Source of the DNA: a gamma proteobacterium symbiont of Taylorina sp. | Lineage (GTDB): Bacteria; Pseudomonadota; Gammaproteobacteria; GRL18 | DNA length: 46,389 bases | Direction of reading: 5' to 3' | Assembly: GCA_025655455.1 (NCBI GenBank) | Contig: JAHXIV010000002.1 | Location: forward strand, 1-46,389 | In this document: positions 1 to 9,317 of the stretch, one piece after another | Position numbering within the stretch: position 1 is the first letter of the stretch | Layout of the letters: each line of letters begins with the position of its first letter | Position numbers and translations under genes: made by a program | The notes under the pieces: model-generated | Databases searched by the model: none | What the model was told of the DNA's origin: nothing | What the model saw: only the letters and a program-made list of their open reading frames with translations

Positions 1-464
1 GCCTTCATCCAAAATGGGATTTATATACTGCTTTGAATTGTGCATCTGAGCTTGAAAAAGTTTTGCAAGGCGATCAATATGTTTCTTTTTTGCAAAATAT
101 AAATTGTGATAATTTACCAACTTGGTCACCTAAATTAAAAGGAGAAGAGCGATTAAGCTTTATCTGTAATTGTTTTACTCAGCTTAGATATTGTGACAAA
201 AAGGGACGGTTAATATTAAATGCAAATTACAAGGATGCCCAAAAAAAGGGATATTATCGATGGTTTGAAGCACCAAAACGAGTAAATAGGAAATTGCCGA
301 TAGTCTTTGGGCATTGGGCCGCATTATCATCAAAAAAAGTTACTTCAAAAAACATTTACCCACTGGATAGTGCCTGTGTTCACGGTGGCAGTTTAACTGC
401 ATTACATTTAGAAAAAAACCGGTATTTTAAAGTTCGTTGTCGTGAAGCTCAAGCTTATAGTTGA
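1..464 (+). CDS. apaH: Symmetrical bis(5'-nucleosyl)-tetraphosphatase ApaH, C-terminal part
   Basis: This is the 3' part of apaH; the reading frame is open to the left edge, so the N-terminal metal-binding motifs lie outside the window. ApaH hydrolyses Ap4A symmetrically to two ADP in the cytosol and limits Ap4A build-up and Np4 capping of RNA. The visible part matches the ApaH C-terminus in order: a PKWD segment, WSPKLKG, a RLSFICNCFTQLRYC stretch, the FGHWAAL motif and a final LDSACVHGGSLTALHLE block. The last two are the most conserved pieces of the C-terminal half. The stop is at 462-464. No downstream partner gene is adjacent. The family call is confident from these motifs. Confidence 0.9.
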   Translation, partial: LHPKWDLYTALNCASELEKVLQGDQYVSFLQNINCDNLPTWSPKLKGEERLSFICNCFTQLRYCDKKGRLILNANYKDAQKKGYYRWFEAPKRVNRKLPIVFGHWAALSSKKVTSKNIYPLDSACVHGGSLTALHLEKNRYFKVRCREAQAYS

Positions 465-953
465 TACTGATGCCGATAGTATTTAGATTAAGCTCAAGTA
501 ATGAGATTGTTTCCTCACTTAATGACTTATTTAATTTAGATTTTTTTTCTAAATTCTTTGTTTAATTTGCATTTTCTCTCTCCTTTGATTTAATTCATGT
601 GGAACATAATCTGATCCAACAGGAATATAAACAATATCCCAGAATAATCACTAATACCAAACACCAGCCATTCAGGGTGTTATTGCTAGAACGAGGGGTC
701 ACTCCAAAACGGTCGATTCTAGACCAAAATAGATATTGATATTTGTCAATAAGCCTGTAGAATCAATATGTTGATAGTGGCATGTATTGTTTACTCTAAG
801 GAATATTTTACAGAACTTATTATATTTAAGTCAGTCAGTTTCAAAATATCAACACTGAGCAAATTTACAAAATAATCAATAATAAATTAATGCTTACATA
901 AGAATTTCTATCTACAATAAATCACATTTCATACATTACAGGATATTATTTAG
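465..953. other. Intergenic region with AT-rich inverted repeat
   Basis: No convincing gene lies here. An 8-bp inverted repeat, AATTTAGA (533-540) and TCTAAATT (548-555), encloses a run of seven T and could form a weak terminator-like hairpin behind apaH. The reverse strand of about 590-690 gives a short hydrophobic reading frame with no start and no recognisable family, so it is not called. The last 60 bases are very AT-rich and probably hold the promoter of the gene at 954. Confidence 0.4.
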
Positions 954-3900
954 ATGCCTAATGCCAGCCATTATTTACTGTTATTATTTCTAATATTCAA
1001 CCTCACGCCTTTCACATGGGCTGTGGAATATTCTGATACCTGTGGTAAAGAATGGCAGTGGGTCAATCCATTATCTCAGGGTAATTCTTTATTTGATACT
1101 GACTGGTCAAGAGAGCAAAAACAATTTATTAGTGTAGGACAGGCAGGTACTATTCTCACCAGTACCGATGGCATTAGCTGGCTGAAGCAAAGCTCTGGGA
1201 GTTCAAGCTGGCTTTTGGACATCATCTGGAATGGTAAGCTGTGGGTGGCGGTAGGCTCCTCCGGCACAATTCTGACCAGTGCTGATGGTATTAGTTGGCA
1301 AAAGCAAAGGTCGGGGACTTCAAAACGGCTTTATGGTACTCACTGGAATGGTAAGCTGTGGGTGGTTGTGGGCTCCAAAGGAATAATCCTCACCAGTACC
1401 GATGGTGTTAGCTGGCAACAGCAAAGCTCGGAGACTTCAGAACTGTTATTTGGTATCTACTGGAATGGTGATCTATGGGTGACTGTGGGCTTCAAAGGAA
1501 CAATCCTCACCAGTACCGATGGCATTAGTTGGCAGGAACAAAACTCTGGAACCTCAGACTCACTTAATGATATTCACTGGAATGGTCATCTTTGGGTGGC
1601 TGTGGGCTTCTCTGGCACCATCCTTATCAGTATCGATGGTATTAACTGGCAGAAGCAAAGCGTGAAAGCTCTTGACCTTAATGGTATCCACTGGGATGGG
1701 AACCTTTGGGTGGCTGTGGGAGGCAAAGTTGATCCAGAAGAAGGTGTAATTTTCACCAGTACCGATGGTATTGGCTGGCAGGAACAAAACTCAGGAACTT
1801 TAAATTATCTTAACGGTGTCCACTGGAATGGAAGCCTTTGGATAACTATGGGATGGGCTGGAACTATCCTTATCAGTGCCGATGGTATTAATTGGATATC
1901 ACAAAGCTCGGGAGTTTCAAACAATCTTTCTGGTATCCAATGGAATAAGAAGCTATGGGTTGCTGTGGGCGAGAGTGGTACCATTGTAACCAGCCCTAAT
2001 GGTATTAGCTGGCAGGAACAAAGTTCGGGAACCCCAAATGATCTTATGGATATCCACTGGAATGGTAAGCTGTGGGTAGCTGTTGGAGGGAATCATGAAT
2101 CTGGTAGCATCCTTATCAGTACCGATGGAGTCAGTTGGCAGGAGCATGGTTTTGGGGCTTCAGATGATCTCAATGATATCCACTGGAATGGAAAATTGTG
2201 GATCGCTGTTGGTAAAAGTGGTACTTTTGTTAGCAGTGCTGATGGTATTAGCTGGCAGACACAAAGTTCGGGGATATCAAATGATCTTTATGGTATCCAT
2301 TGGAATGGAACATTATGGGTCGTTGTGGGTGAAGAAGGTACGGTTCTCACCAGTGCTGATGGTATAAGCTGGCAGATGCAAAACTCTGGGACTTCCAGTT
2401 TACTTTATAATGTTCACTGGAATGGCAATCTATGGATGTCTGTGGGCAGAAATGGGACTATTCTTACGAGTACTGATGGTGTTAGCTGGCAGACACAAAA
2501 CTCGGGTACTTCACTTTGGCTTATTGATCTCTACTGGATTGAAAACTTATGGGTAGTTGTGGGTTCATCCGGCACAATTATCACCAGTACCGATGGTATT
2601 AGCTGGCAGGCACAAAACTCTGGGACGGCAAACTATTTAGTTAGTATCCACTGGAATGGCAAGCTGTGGGTGACAGTGGGTGATGATGGCACTATTTTAA
2701 CTAGTAGCTGTTACCCTAAAAACAACTTTGTCCAAACTAAAAGCATTATCATTGCGGGAGGAGGCAACCTCAATGATCCATTGCAAGATGCCACTAATCA
2801 AAATGCTAATTTAGCCTATCAAACACTACGTGAGCGGGGTATTGCGGCTGATAACATTAAATACTTTAATCCCATACCACAGGATGCTGATAATGACGGA
2901 GTAATAGATACCGAGTCGGAAATGCCAACGACAGAGACAATAAAACGAGCAATTATGCAATGGGCAGCAGCTAACTCAGATAGTAGGACACCTGTCTTGA
3001 TTTACCTGATTGACCATGGTGGCAAAGATATCTTTTATTTAAATAAACCAGTCAATGATTATGCCGAAGTCATTAAAGCTGATGAATTTTCTTCCTGGCT
3101 AAATACACTGCAAGAGCAAACTTCTGCCCGAGTTTCATTAATTTATGATGCTTGTCATTCCGGTAGTTTTATGGATGAACTGAAGCAATCTCCAACACAG
3201 GACTATGATAGAAACCTGTTGTTTAGCAGCACCCCAGAACAACTGGCTTATTTTGGTGCTAAAGGGGCTTTATCCTTTTCCCATTTCTTTTGGAATAACA
3301 TTGGTCAGGGATTTGATGTTAGAACGGCACACCGTTCAGCAACGATTGCAGTACGTGCAGTGACTCAGAATGATGGCAAAAGCTATCAAAGCACAATGAT
3401 GGATGATAATGGCGATGGACAGGATAACTATGTGGATGGTTCACTGGCAAGAGATACTTACTTAGGGATTGATAATAATCAAGAAGTAATTTATCCCCAA
3501 ATAGTAAAACATCAGGGCAGTACCACCATTGATATCAGTCAGAACGGAAAACTGGATTTATTTACCCGTATTGATTTATCCAAAGAACAAATATCAAGAG
3601 TCTGGGCTGTGGTGATTCCACCGGATAGTAAAACGACCGGCAGTGAAGCAATTACAGAATTACCAGTGATTGAATTAGACAACTATAACCAGCTTAATGG
3701 TCATTATGAAGCCAGTAGTGAGCTGTTCAAACAAAGCGGTCAGTACACCGTTTCGTATTATGCTAAAACCAAGGCTGGAGTCAATTCACGTTTTCCTATT
3801 GTCAGTTTAATCACTGTGACAGATTCTGGTTATCAGGCTTTAGAGCAAAAGGATTTACATGCTGTTATTGTAGTGGGTGAAGACACCAGCAGCAGCTTAC

Positions 3901-5234
3901 ACAAAGCAGCAACCAATAATGCCAATCTGGCTTATCAAACTTTGAGAAACAGGGGCGTGAATCGGGATAATATCTATTATCTTAATAATGAGCTACAGGA
4001 TGCGGATGGTGATGGACAAATCGATACCCAATCCAAAACAGTAAATTCCAGTACTATAAAAAATGCTCTTAATCAATGGGCACAATCTAAAGTCAATAGC
4101 ACCACACCCTTACTGATTTATCTGATTGGTAATGGAGCAGATAAAAAATTTATTATCAGTGCTAGTGATACACTCTCAGCAGGTACACTGGTTAATTGGG
4201 TGAATGAGCTGCAAAACAATACTAAAGCCCGAGTGACGTTTATTTATGATGCACCTGAGTCGGGTAGTTTTATGACGGCGATGGCGAATTCTGATAAAGA
4301 ATATGAACGCATCAACCTGTTTTCTACCCAGGCAGAGCAAGGTGCCTATTATGGTGCAGATGGACAACTGTCTTTTTCTTACTTCTTCTGGGGTAATACG
4401 GCACGAGGACTGGATGTGCGTCAGGCTTTTTTAAATACCAGAAGAACCTTGTCAACGGCCACCCGAAGTCTGCGTAGTGTTGACAGCTATCAACAGGCTC
4501 TAATGGATGATAATGGGGATGGTGTATGGAATTCCCATAGTGATGGGGGGTTAGCCAAAGTAACCCATCTGGGACTCAATGCCGCCACTGCTTCTACTTT
4601 TCCTGTGATTTTTGAACATCAGGTGAGTGCATTGAATACGAACAATATCAAACTGACAGCCAAAGTAGACCTGCCTCCAGAGCTGATTCAAAAAGTATGG
4701 GTACTGATTAATACCCCACAGCAAAGCGTAGCAACGGTGACTGCCATTAGCCAACTCCCTGCAGTAGAACTGACTTATAATCCACAAAACAAAACCTTTG
4801 CAGGCAGTACTACAGCCCTAACCCAAACAGGCAATTATACCCTGACCTATTATGCTCAAAGTACCCAAGGTAATATCTCAGAGCCTGTTAACAGTATTGT
4901 GCAAGTTGATAATTCCGGACAATCCTCATTGTTTCAATGTGCCACTATTGACAGTGATATTAATATTACCCTGCCCTGTATTTCAGTGGGTCAACAGCTT
5001 TATCAGGCCAGTCTGACTCTCCCGCAGAATAGTGATTCTATTTTATGGCAGCTCAATAGTATCAGTATTAATCAAAGTGCTGCCAATGATTCACACTGCA
5101 CGACGCTAGACAATCAAGCTAATCTATTAATTAATTGTATTCGTGTGGGTGGTTCAGACTATAAAATCTTATTGAATTTTCATCATAATGCTCAGCAGTT
5201 TTGGTGGGAGTTTGGCGGACTTATTGAACAGTAA
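954..5234 (+). CDS. Secreted protein with 13-14 propeller repeats and tandem caspase-like (C13-type) domains, the second inactive
   Basis: A 1426-residue exported protein. Residues 1-23 are a signal peptide (hydrophobic LLLLFLIFNL, then TWA). Residues about 30-585 are 13 complete repeats of 39-43 residues with the pattern GTILTSTDGISW...IHWNGKLWVAVG, plus partial units at both ends. They resemble BNR/YCF48-type propeller blades; about 14 blades suggests two seven-bladed propellers. A caspase-like peptidase domain follows (about 593-850), with the His in IDHGG (H688) and the Cys in YDACHSGSF (C734). A second copy (about 955-1220) has the same architecture, but N1060 replaces the His and P1101 replaces the Cys (DAPESGSF), so it cannot be catalytic. 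DADNDG and DDNGDG motifs in both copies resemble calcium-binding loops. Substrate unknown. The start has a weak AGGA upstream. Confidence 0.85.
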   Translation: MPNASHYLLLLFLIFNLTPFTWAVEYSDTCGKEWQWVNPLSQGNSLFDTDWSREQKQFISVGQAGTILTSTDGISWLKQSSGSSSWLLDIIWNGKLWVAVGSSGTILTSADGISWQKQRSGTSKRLYGTHWNGKLWVVVGSKGIILTSTDGVSWQQQSSETSELLFGIYWNGDLWVTVGFKGTILTSTDGISWQEQNSGTSDSLNDIHWNGHLWVAVGFSGTILISIDGINWQKQSVKALDLNGIHWDGNLWVAVGGKVDPEEGVIFTSTDGIGWQEQNSGTLNYLNGVHWNGSLWITMGWAGTILISADGINWISQSSGVSNNLSGIQWNKKLWVAVGESGTIVTSPNGISWQEQSSGTPNDLMDIHWNGKLWVAVGGNHESGSILISTDGVSWQEHGFGASDDLNDIHWNGKLWIAVGKSGTFVSSADGISWQTQSSGISNDLYGIHWNGTLWVVVGEEGTVLTSADGISWQMQNSGTSSLLYNVHWNGNLWMSVGRNGTILTSTDGVSWQTQNSGTSLWLIDLYWIENLWVVVGSSGTIITSTDGISWQAQNSGTANYLVSIHWNGKLWVTVGDDGTILTSSCYPKNNFVQTKSIIIAGGGNLNDPLQDATNQNANLAYQTLRERGIAADNIKYFNPIPQDADNDGVIDTESEMPTTETIKRAIMQWAAANSDSRTPVLIYLIDHGGKDIFYLNKPVNDYAEVIKADEFSSWLNTLQEQTSARVSLIYDACHSGSFMDELKQSPTQDYDRNLLFSSTPEQLAYFGAKGALSFSHFFWNNIGQGFDVRTAHRSATIAVRAVTQNDGKSYQSTMMDDNGDGQDNYVDGSLARDTYLGIDNNQEVIYPQIVKHQGSTTIDISQNGKLDLFTRIDLSKEQISRVWAVVIPPDSKTTGSEAITELPVIELDNYNQLNGHYEASSELFKQSGQYTVSYYAKTKAGVNSRFPIVSLITVTDSGYQALEQKDLHAVIVVGEDTSSSLHKAATNNANLAYQTLRNRGVNRDNIYYLNNELQDADGDGQIDTQSKTVNSSTIKNALNQWAQSKVNSTTPLLIYLIGNGADKKFIISASDTLSAGTLVNWVNELQNNTKARVTFIYDAPESGSFMTAMANSDKEYERINLFSTQAEQGAYYGADGQLSFSYFFWGNTARGLDVRQAFLNTRRTLSTATRSLRSVDSYQQALMDDNGDGVWNSHSDGGLAKVTHLGLNAATASTFPVIFEHQVSALNTNNIKLTAKVDLPPELIQKVWVLINTPQQSVATVTAISQLPAVELTYNPQNKTFAGSTTALTQTGNYTLTYYAQSTQGNISEPVNSIVQVDNSGQSSLFQCATIDSDINITLPCISVGQQLYQASLTLPQNSDSILWQLNSISINQSAANDSHCTTLDNQANLLINCIRVGGSDYKILLNFHHNAQQFWWEFGGLIEQ

Positions 5235-5311
5235 TTTTCCTGGAATAATTTAATGATACATTTAAAAACTGTCTTTACTTTTATTTTATGCCTGTTATCA
5301 GCGGTCTCGAT

Positions 5312-5700
5312 GTAAGCGGTCAAACAGAAACAGTCTTGCTTGCTGTTTCTAAATCTGATAAAAGCGGGTTGCTGGAAAACTTTTCTTTCCATAGTCTTGG
5401 GATCAACTCTTCAACCTTGCTGGTAGGATGCTGATAAAGAGTACCCATAAAATCTAATGCCTGCTCTGTTGCTTGTGGTTCAATTTCCTGTGACTTAACA
5501 AAGTAACGTCGGGTATGTGTCCAGCATTGTGCCAGAGTCACATCAGGATTATTCCTGGCAAACTTATCATAGGCACAATAACCATCACTGAGCAAAGTAC
5601 CCTGAAACCCATTGAGCTGCTGTTCAACATGAATAGAACCACGAGTATTTGACCAGGTATCATAGGTAAAGGTAAATACTCTTTCACCTTTTAAACAGTT
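5312..5700 (-). pseudogene. IS66-family transposase (TnpC) remnant with one terminal repeat
   Basis: The minus strand from about 5700 down to 5320 translates to an IS66 transposase fragment: a TFTYDTWSNTRGS segment, the SDGYCAYDKFA motif, AQCWTHTRRYF and PQATEQALDFMGTLY. These form the central catalytic part of TnpC. A full IS66 transposase has about 500 residues; only about 125 remain, and nothing of the two upstream IS66 genes is visible. GTAAGCGGTCAAACAG at 5312-5327 matches the typical IS66 terminal repeat (GTAAGCGG) and marks the transposase-distal end. The other end is lost, so the element cannot move itself. It lies between the caspase-like gene and the FecR-type gene. Confidence 0.8.
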
Positions 5701-5754
5701 TTGTTAATAACCTATCTACTACGGACTATAGTTCTTTTTAGACATTATTAATAT

Positions 5755-5805
5755 CATGGTTATTTGATAGTAAGATAATAAAGTAATCAATTAGGGGATC
5801 AACAA
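5755..5805 (+). promoter_or_regulatory. Upstream region shared with the FecR-type gene at 38741
   Basis: The 50 bases before the gene at 5806 contain CATGGTTATTTGATAGTAAG, then AAAGTAATCA and a GGGG ribosome-binding stretch. The same order occurs at 38675-38740 with few changes. The shared stretch probably holds the promoter and ribosome-binding site, which were copied together with the gene. Confidence 0.5.
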
Positions 5806-7086
5806 ATGAAAAGGATTTTATTCAATTTAGTCTTTATAGTCGGACTGATTTCTAATCCATTAGTGGCTAGTGCTGAGGATTGTGATGCCGCTTATGAAGC
5901 TATTAAGCAAAAGCATTTAGATTCATTAATAGCATCTATGAAAGATGGTGAATTTATAAATTTCGGTGCAAGTACATCGGGAGATGTTTGTGGTAAAACT
6001 TACTCTAGAGAGGAGTATACTACAACCGTCACATCGTCGTCTGGTGGAACAATAATTGCGATAGGAACCGGAATAACAAAAGACTATGTTGATGGTAATC
6101 TTATCGTATATGCAAAGGTAGTAGCACAGGCAACATCAGCAGGAGATGACCAAATTTTAGAACTAATAGAACCTACCTTTCAAGATTATGAAAGATTGTG
6201 GGGCTTATTAGGTGTTTATGGTTATGGTGATACACCCACAGCCACAGTACTGGAAGTAACCGGTCAAACATTCTCATTAACGACTGTTGATGCTCAAATC
6301 CCCGCTGTATCAGGTACGATTCCAGATATCGGTGCATTATTAACTCTGGATAATTCATCCATTAAAATTCAGCGTAACGATGGAACCATTGTTGCTTCTA
6401 AAGCAAAAACAGTCACCGTTTTAAGTCCGGCTGTAGAATCTGATAATTCCATTGCACTGATTCGAGGTGAAGTCACATCTACAGTTAATTGTACTGATGC
6501 TGGCGATTATGAAGTTCGCACCATAGCAGCAGATATCAAAGTTATAGGCTCTTGTGGTTCAACACAGAGAGCCAGTAGTAATACTGAATTCACTGCTAAG
6601 TACGGCCAAAGCGGTTCCAACGGTACTTTAACTGTTAATGTTGCTTCAGGTACTGTTAAAGTCACTGATAAAAATGACATCACTTTTACCCTAAATGCAG
6701 GGGAAGAAAAAACAATACAATACAGAGTACCACGTGCAGATTGGGTCTTACCTGTTGATAATGACATACTCCGTGGTGGAAAAGACAACCTGCTTGTCTG
6801 GAAGGAATTCCCTGGTGCCAGCAGTTATCAAATGGAGTTTAATCTTCCAGCTCCAGTATTTGCTGAAGAAAATGCTAATCGTCCAGAGTATCAAAAACAA
6901 GTCATCCCTCTACCATCTAATTCCTATGCTAAAGTTGATGGTGACTTAATTGCCTTTAATTTACCAATACCAAAAGGGGCTGATGAACTTGTGATAGAGC
7001 TACGGATATTTGCTTTAGATGCTGCTGGTAATATTATCGGTGAGAGCGTTTCCAGTGATAGAAGTACGGTTACTGTGACAGATTAA
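5806..7086 (+). CDS. Exported FecR-domain protein, paralogue 1
   Basis: A 426-residue secreted protein. Residues 1-24 are a signal peptide (MKRILFNLVFIVGLISNPLVASA). Residues about 25-135 are a variable domain of unknown function. Residues about 140-305 are a FecR-type domain, including an ALIRGEV segment, a VRTIAADIKV segment and a SGTVKVTD...LNAGEEKTI block. Residues about 310-426 form a beta-rich, Ig-like C-terminal domain (WVLPVDNDILRGGKDN to SSDRSTVTVTD). FecR domains occur in sigma-regulator proteins and in many exported proteins; this one has no membrane anchor, so a regulator role is unlikely. The protein from its domain 2 onward is nearly the same as the one at 38741 and is related to the one at 15771, while the N-terminal domains differ. 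The ligand is unknown. Confidence 0.75.
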   Translation: MKRILFNLVFIVGLISNPLVASAEDCDAAYEAIKQKHLDSLIASMKDGEFINFGASTSGDVCGKTYSREEYTTTVTSSSGGTIIAIGTGITKDYVDGNLIVYAKVVAQATSAGDDQILELIEPTFQDYERLWGLLGVYGYGDTPTATVLEVTGQTFSLTTVDAQIPAVSGTIPDIGALLTLDNSSIKIQRNDGTIVASKAKTVTVLSPAVESDNSIALIRGEVTSTVNCTDAGDYEVRTIAADIKVIGSCGSTQRASSNTEFTAKYGQSGSNGTLTVNVASGTVKVTDKNDITFTLNAGEEKTIQYRVPRADWVLPVDNDILRGGKDNLLVWKEFPGASSYQMEFNLPAPVFAEENANRPEYQKQVIPLPSNSYAKVDGDLIAFNLPIPKGADELVIELRIFALDAAGNIIGESVSSDRSTVTVTD

Positions 7087-7138
7087 ATGTTCGGAAAGGG
7101 TAGCTTTAACTTTTATTTACACAACTATGGATATCTTC

Positions 7139-8329
7139 ATGAGAAAAACAGTATTTCTACTTCTATTTTTCATGTCACAATCAGTATTTTCTGATGCTCA
7201 GAATGATTCAGATAAATTATTTGACTGGGCTGAAAACCAGTTACCAGCATATTTTCCTTCATCAGGTCAGACAAGTAAAACAATAGATGTCTGGTATTAT
7301 CGTTATTATCCAAATGTTAATAATTATATTGCTGTAAATACAGATGAATTAGATGTTTATATAGTTAGTTATGTTGTTGGAGGTTATATTCGCGTTGGTA
7401 CATTGGAAACATTAATGCAACTTGCCGGATTAAAATCTGAAATAGTAGAAGCACAAGCTGTGATTGAACGAGATGATAATGCTTACCAGTTGGATTTGGC
7501 TCTTTCTGGAAGTTTACAAAATCCTGCTTTTTCTCCAGATGGGAAATCAATAACATTCACTAGATTTATTGATGGCTATAACAAAGGATCATCTGATATA
7601 TTCATTTATGATATTGAAACATTTGAGCTTAAACTATTAGTTTCCAATGGTGATAGCAATATAAACCTTCCGGGTTCTGTCTGGAATGATACATCAGAAT
7701 CAATTGTATTTTCTTCAGAAAGAGAAACACATGATGAAATATATATGATTTCTGATACCGCTAACCCGGGTGATGAAACTCAACTAACCAATAGAAATAA
7801 TAAGCAGTCATATGAGCCATCATTTTCACCTGATGGGCAGTGGGTTGTCTTTGAGTCACATGATATAGATGTGGAGGGTTATGGTGTTGTAACGAAATAT
7901 AAAATTAATGGGGAGTCAGAATATATTGAATTAACATCATCTACTGAAGATGCTAGACAACCTAATTGGTCTCCTGCTGGAGATAAAATTTTATACCAGA
8001 AGAAAGTACAAGAAAGCTGGTCAATATGGACAATGGATATTAATGGTTCAAACAATACAATGATTACAAGCTCTAACGAAAGTAATACAGATGCAGTTTT
8101 TTCCTATAATGGACAATGGATTATTTATAGTTCAGAAAATGATGATGTCGAGCTAGCTAATATTTATAAAATACCATCAAAAGGTGGAGATCCGATTCAA
8201 CTAACCAGAACTGATGGTTATGATGGTGCTCCATCAATATCTCCAGATAGTACAAAAATTATTTTTGAATCAGTTGCTGAAGATCCTGATAAATCAAAAG
8301 GGACAGCAATCTGGATATTAGATATCTAA
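7139..8329 (+). CDS. Exported TolB-like WD40 beta-propeller protein
   Basis: A protein of about 396 residues. The start at 7139 gives a clean signal peptide (MRKTVFLLLFFMSQSVFS); an in-frame ATG at 7127 adds four residues. Residues about 25-95 form the small LFDWAE...YFP...YYRYYPNVNNYIAV domain that is common in exported gammaproteobacterial proteins. The rest consists of TolB/PD40-type blades with repeated SPDGKSITF, SPDGQWVVFES, SPAGDKILY, SYNGQWIIY and SPDSTKIIFES motifs. Such propellers usually act as binding platforms in the periplasm or outside the cell. There is no Tol-Pal neighbourhood, so it is not tolB. It follows the FecR-type gene by 52 bases on the same strand and may be co-transcribed with it. 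Confidence 0.75.
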   Translation: MRKTVFLLLFFMSQSVFSDAQNDSDKLFDWAENQLPAYFPSSGQTSKTIDVWYYRYYPNVNNYIAVNTDELDVYIVSYVVGGYIRVGTLETLMQLAGLKSEIVEAQAVIERDDNAYQLDLALSGSLQNPAFSPDGKSITFTRFIDGYNKGSSDIFIYDIETFELKLLVSNGDSNINLPGSVWNDTSESIVFSSERETHDEIYMISDTANPGDETQLTNRNNKQSYEPSFSPDGQWVVFESHDIDVEGYGVVTKYKINGESEYIELTSSTEDARQPNWSPAGDKILYQKKVQESWSIWTMDINGSNNTMITSSNESNTDAVFSYNGQWIIYSSENDDVELANIYKIPSKGGDPIQLTRTDGYDGAPSISPDSTKIIFESVAEDPDKSKGTAIWILDI

Positions 8330-8338
8330 AGCAATAAT

Positions 8339-8653
8339 CAGGTTAAATCTCGAACTTCTTTAGTCATAATGCTACATTCAACTTCAATGTTAAATATTTA
8401 ATCCGCTGACGACATAATAGAACGGTAATATTTTCCTTATTGCCTGTGAGGGCTAAAATTCCATTAATCTTATGTTTCAGTTTCATAATCTCATTCATTA
8501 TTTTAGTATCAGACATAATCACCTTTCAGAATTAATAAGAACACCAGCAATCATTTAATGACCTGACGAAGTTGTTACTAAGGAGCAGATCAAATGCTAT
8601 GCCAGACACGAGGAGGGATAGCCTGGACTTAGAAACAATTGTGCTGGTGTGGG
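8339..8653. repeat. Long dispersed repeat, copy 1 (partner at 40217-40519)
   Basis: About 315 bases that recur in the same orientation at 40217-40519 with only scattered differences and one 12-base length change. The copy contains a small minus-strand gene, a cut-off second gene and the last codons of the MreB-like gene. The left boundary falls at CAGGTTAAATCTC in both copies and the right boundary just after GCTGGTGTGGG. Confidence 0.9.
8364..8516 (-). CDS. Small conserved hypothetical protein, copy 1
   Basis: A 50-codon reading frame (MSDTKIMNEIMKLKH... ending LTLKLNVAL). It is not a known family to me. The copy at 40242-40382 encodes a 46-residue version, with differences mostly conservative and a clean four-residue length change, which suggests that the reading frame was maintained. 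A second frame starts with an ATGA overlap at its stop, as in the other copy, but ends here after nine codons at the repeat boundary. The product would be a small, basic, helical protein. Confidence 0.45.
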   Translation of the reverse strand: MSDTKIMNEIMKLKHKINGILALTGNKENITVLLCRQRIKYLTLKLNVAL

Positions 8654-9124
8654 TATATTTAATTCAGCGCCTTGATAAATAACAGCTTCTCTACAGCCTG
8701 CACCTAATAGCAGCTCTTTAAATGCACGAAACTCTATCTGGGTAAGCCCGCCATCAATTTTTTCCATTGGATGAATAACTGCGACAGGCAATGCTAGCTT
8801 AAATTTACCCTGTGGTAGAGCGCTAAAGATATTCTGTAAGATTTTTTCTGCTGCCGAAAAATTAGATATTAATGTCCTGGGATGGGAAAAAGGATTTATG
8901 ACTTTTGTGTTTGGAGTACCTTCTTTTAATTCTGCACTATTGCCAACAGCAGAAGCTATAATCTGACCTTTGCTGGTTGTCTCAAATGCTATTAACGGTT
9001 TTTCATCAAAAGTATTGCCTGAATTAGTTTCAGTAACTTTAATTTTATGTTCCCATATTTGCACGTAAAAAATAGAACTGTATTTCTTTAAGATATTTTC
9101 TAGCATTCTATTGGCTTTGTTCAT
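8597..9124 (-). CDS. MreB-like single-lobe protein
   Basis: 175 residues. The middle resembles the first half of MreB: AVGNSAELKEGTPNTKVINPF, an ISNFSAAEKILQNIF segment (MreB: VIADF.VTEKML) and QIEFRAFKELLLGAGCREAVI (MreB: QVERRAIRESA.GAGAREVFL). The N-terminal ATP-binding phosphate loop (DLGTAN in MreB) is not recognisable, and the whole second actin lobe is absent; MreB has about 345 residues. It may be a degenerate actin-fold protein rather than a filament former. Its start overlaps the end of the lipoprotein gene by 17 bases, so the two are probably translated together. Its last 18 codons lie in the dispersed repeat. Confidence 0.6.
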   Translation of the reverse strand: MNKANRMLENILKKYSSIFYVQIWEHKIKVTETNSGNTFDEKPLIAFETTSKGQIIASAVGNSAELKEGTPNTKVINPFSHPRTLISNFSAAEKILQNIFSALPQGKFKLALPVAVIHPMEKIDGGLTQIEFRAFKELLLGAGCREAVIYQGAELNIPTPAQLFLSPGYPSSCLA

Positions 9125-9317
9125 CTATAAGCTTACTTTTGTTCTCAATACTGCTTTGAAGTAATTGCTCTACCTGCCTTGCTTTTTCCATAGCCAGTTT
9201 CTGGTCTTTTAATATAAAGTTATCACTAGATTGTTCATCTGAGCTAGAATTATCCTCATTGGAACAAGCAGAAGTTAACATGAAAAGGGTGAGGATTATT
9301 AACTGATATATTTTCAT
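9108..9317 (-). CDS. Small lipoprotein
   Basis: A 69-residue protein with an N-terminal hydrophobic segment and the lipobox LTSAC, so lipidation at Cys18 is expected. A polar, Ser- and Gln-rich tail follows with no known domain. A good ribosome-binding site (AGGAG, six bases before the ATG) supports the start. It is the first gene of a two-gene operon with the MreB-like protein, which suggests an envelope-linked role. Function unknown. Confidence 0.65.
   Translation of the reverse strand: MKIYQLIILTLFMLTSACSNEDNSSSDEQSSDNFILKDQKLAMEKARQVEQLLQSSIENKSKLIDEQSQ

Noticed and set aside
590..690. Minus-strand hydrophobic frame after apaH, possible transposon remnant
   Set aside because: No recognisable transposase motif and no terminal repeats were found.
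1076..2367. Several frames within the propeller repeats on both strands
   Set aside because: They recur with the 117-base repeat period and are shadows of the large gene.
7139..8329. Naming the propeller gene tolB
   Set aside because: It has an extra N-terminal domain, and no tolQRA or pal genes are nearby; only the propeller repeats are shared.
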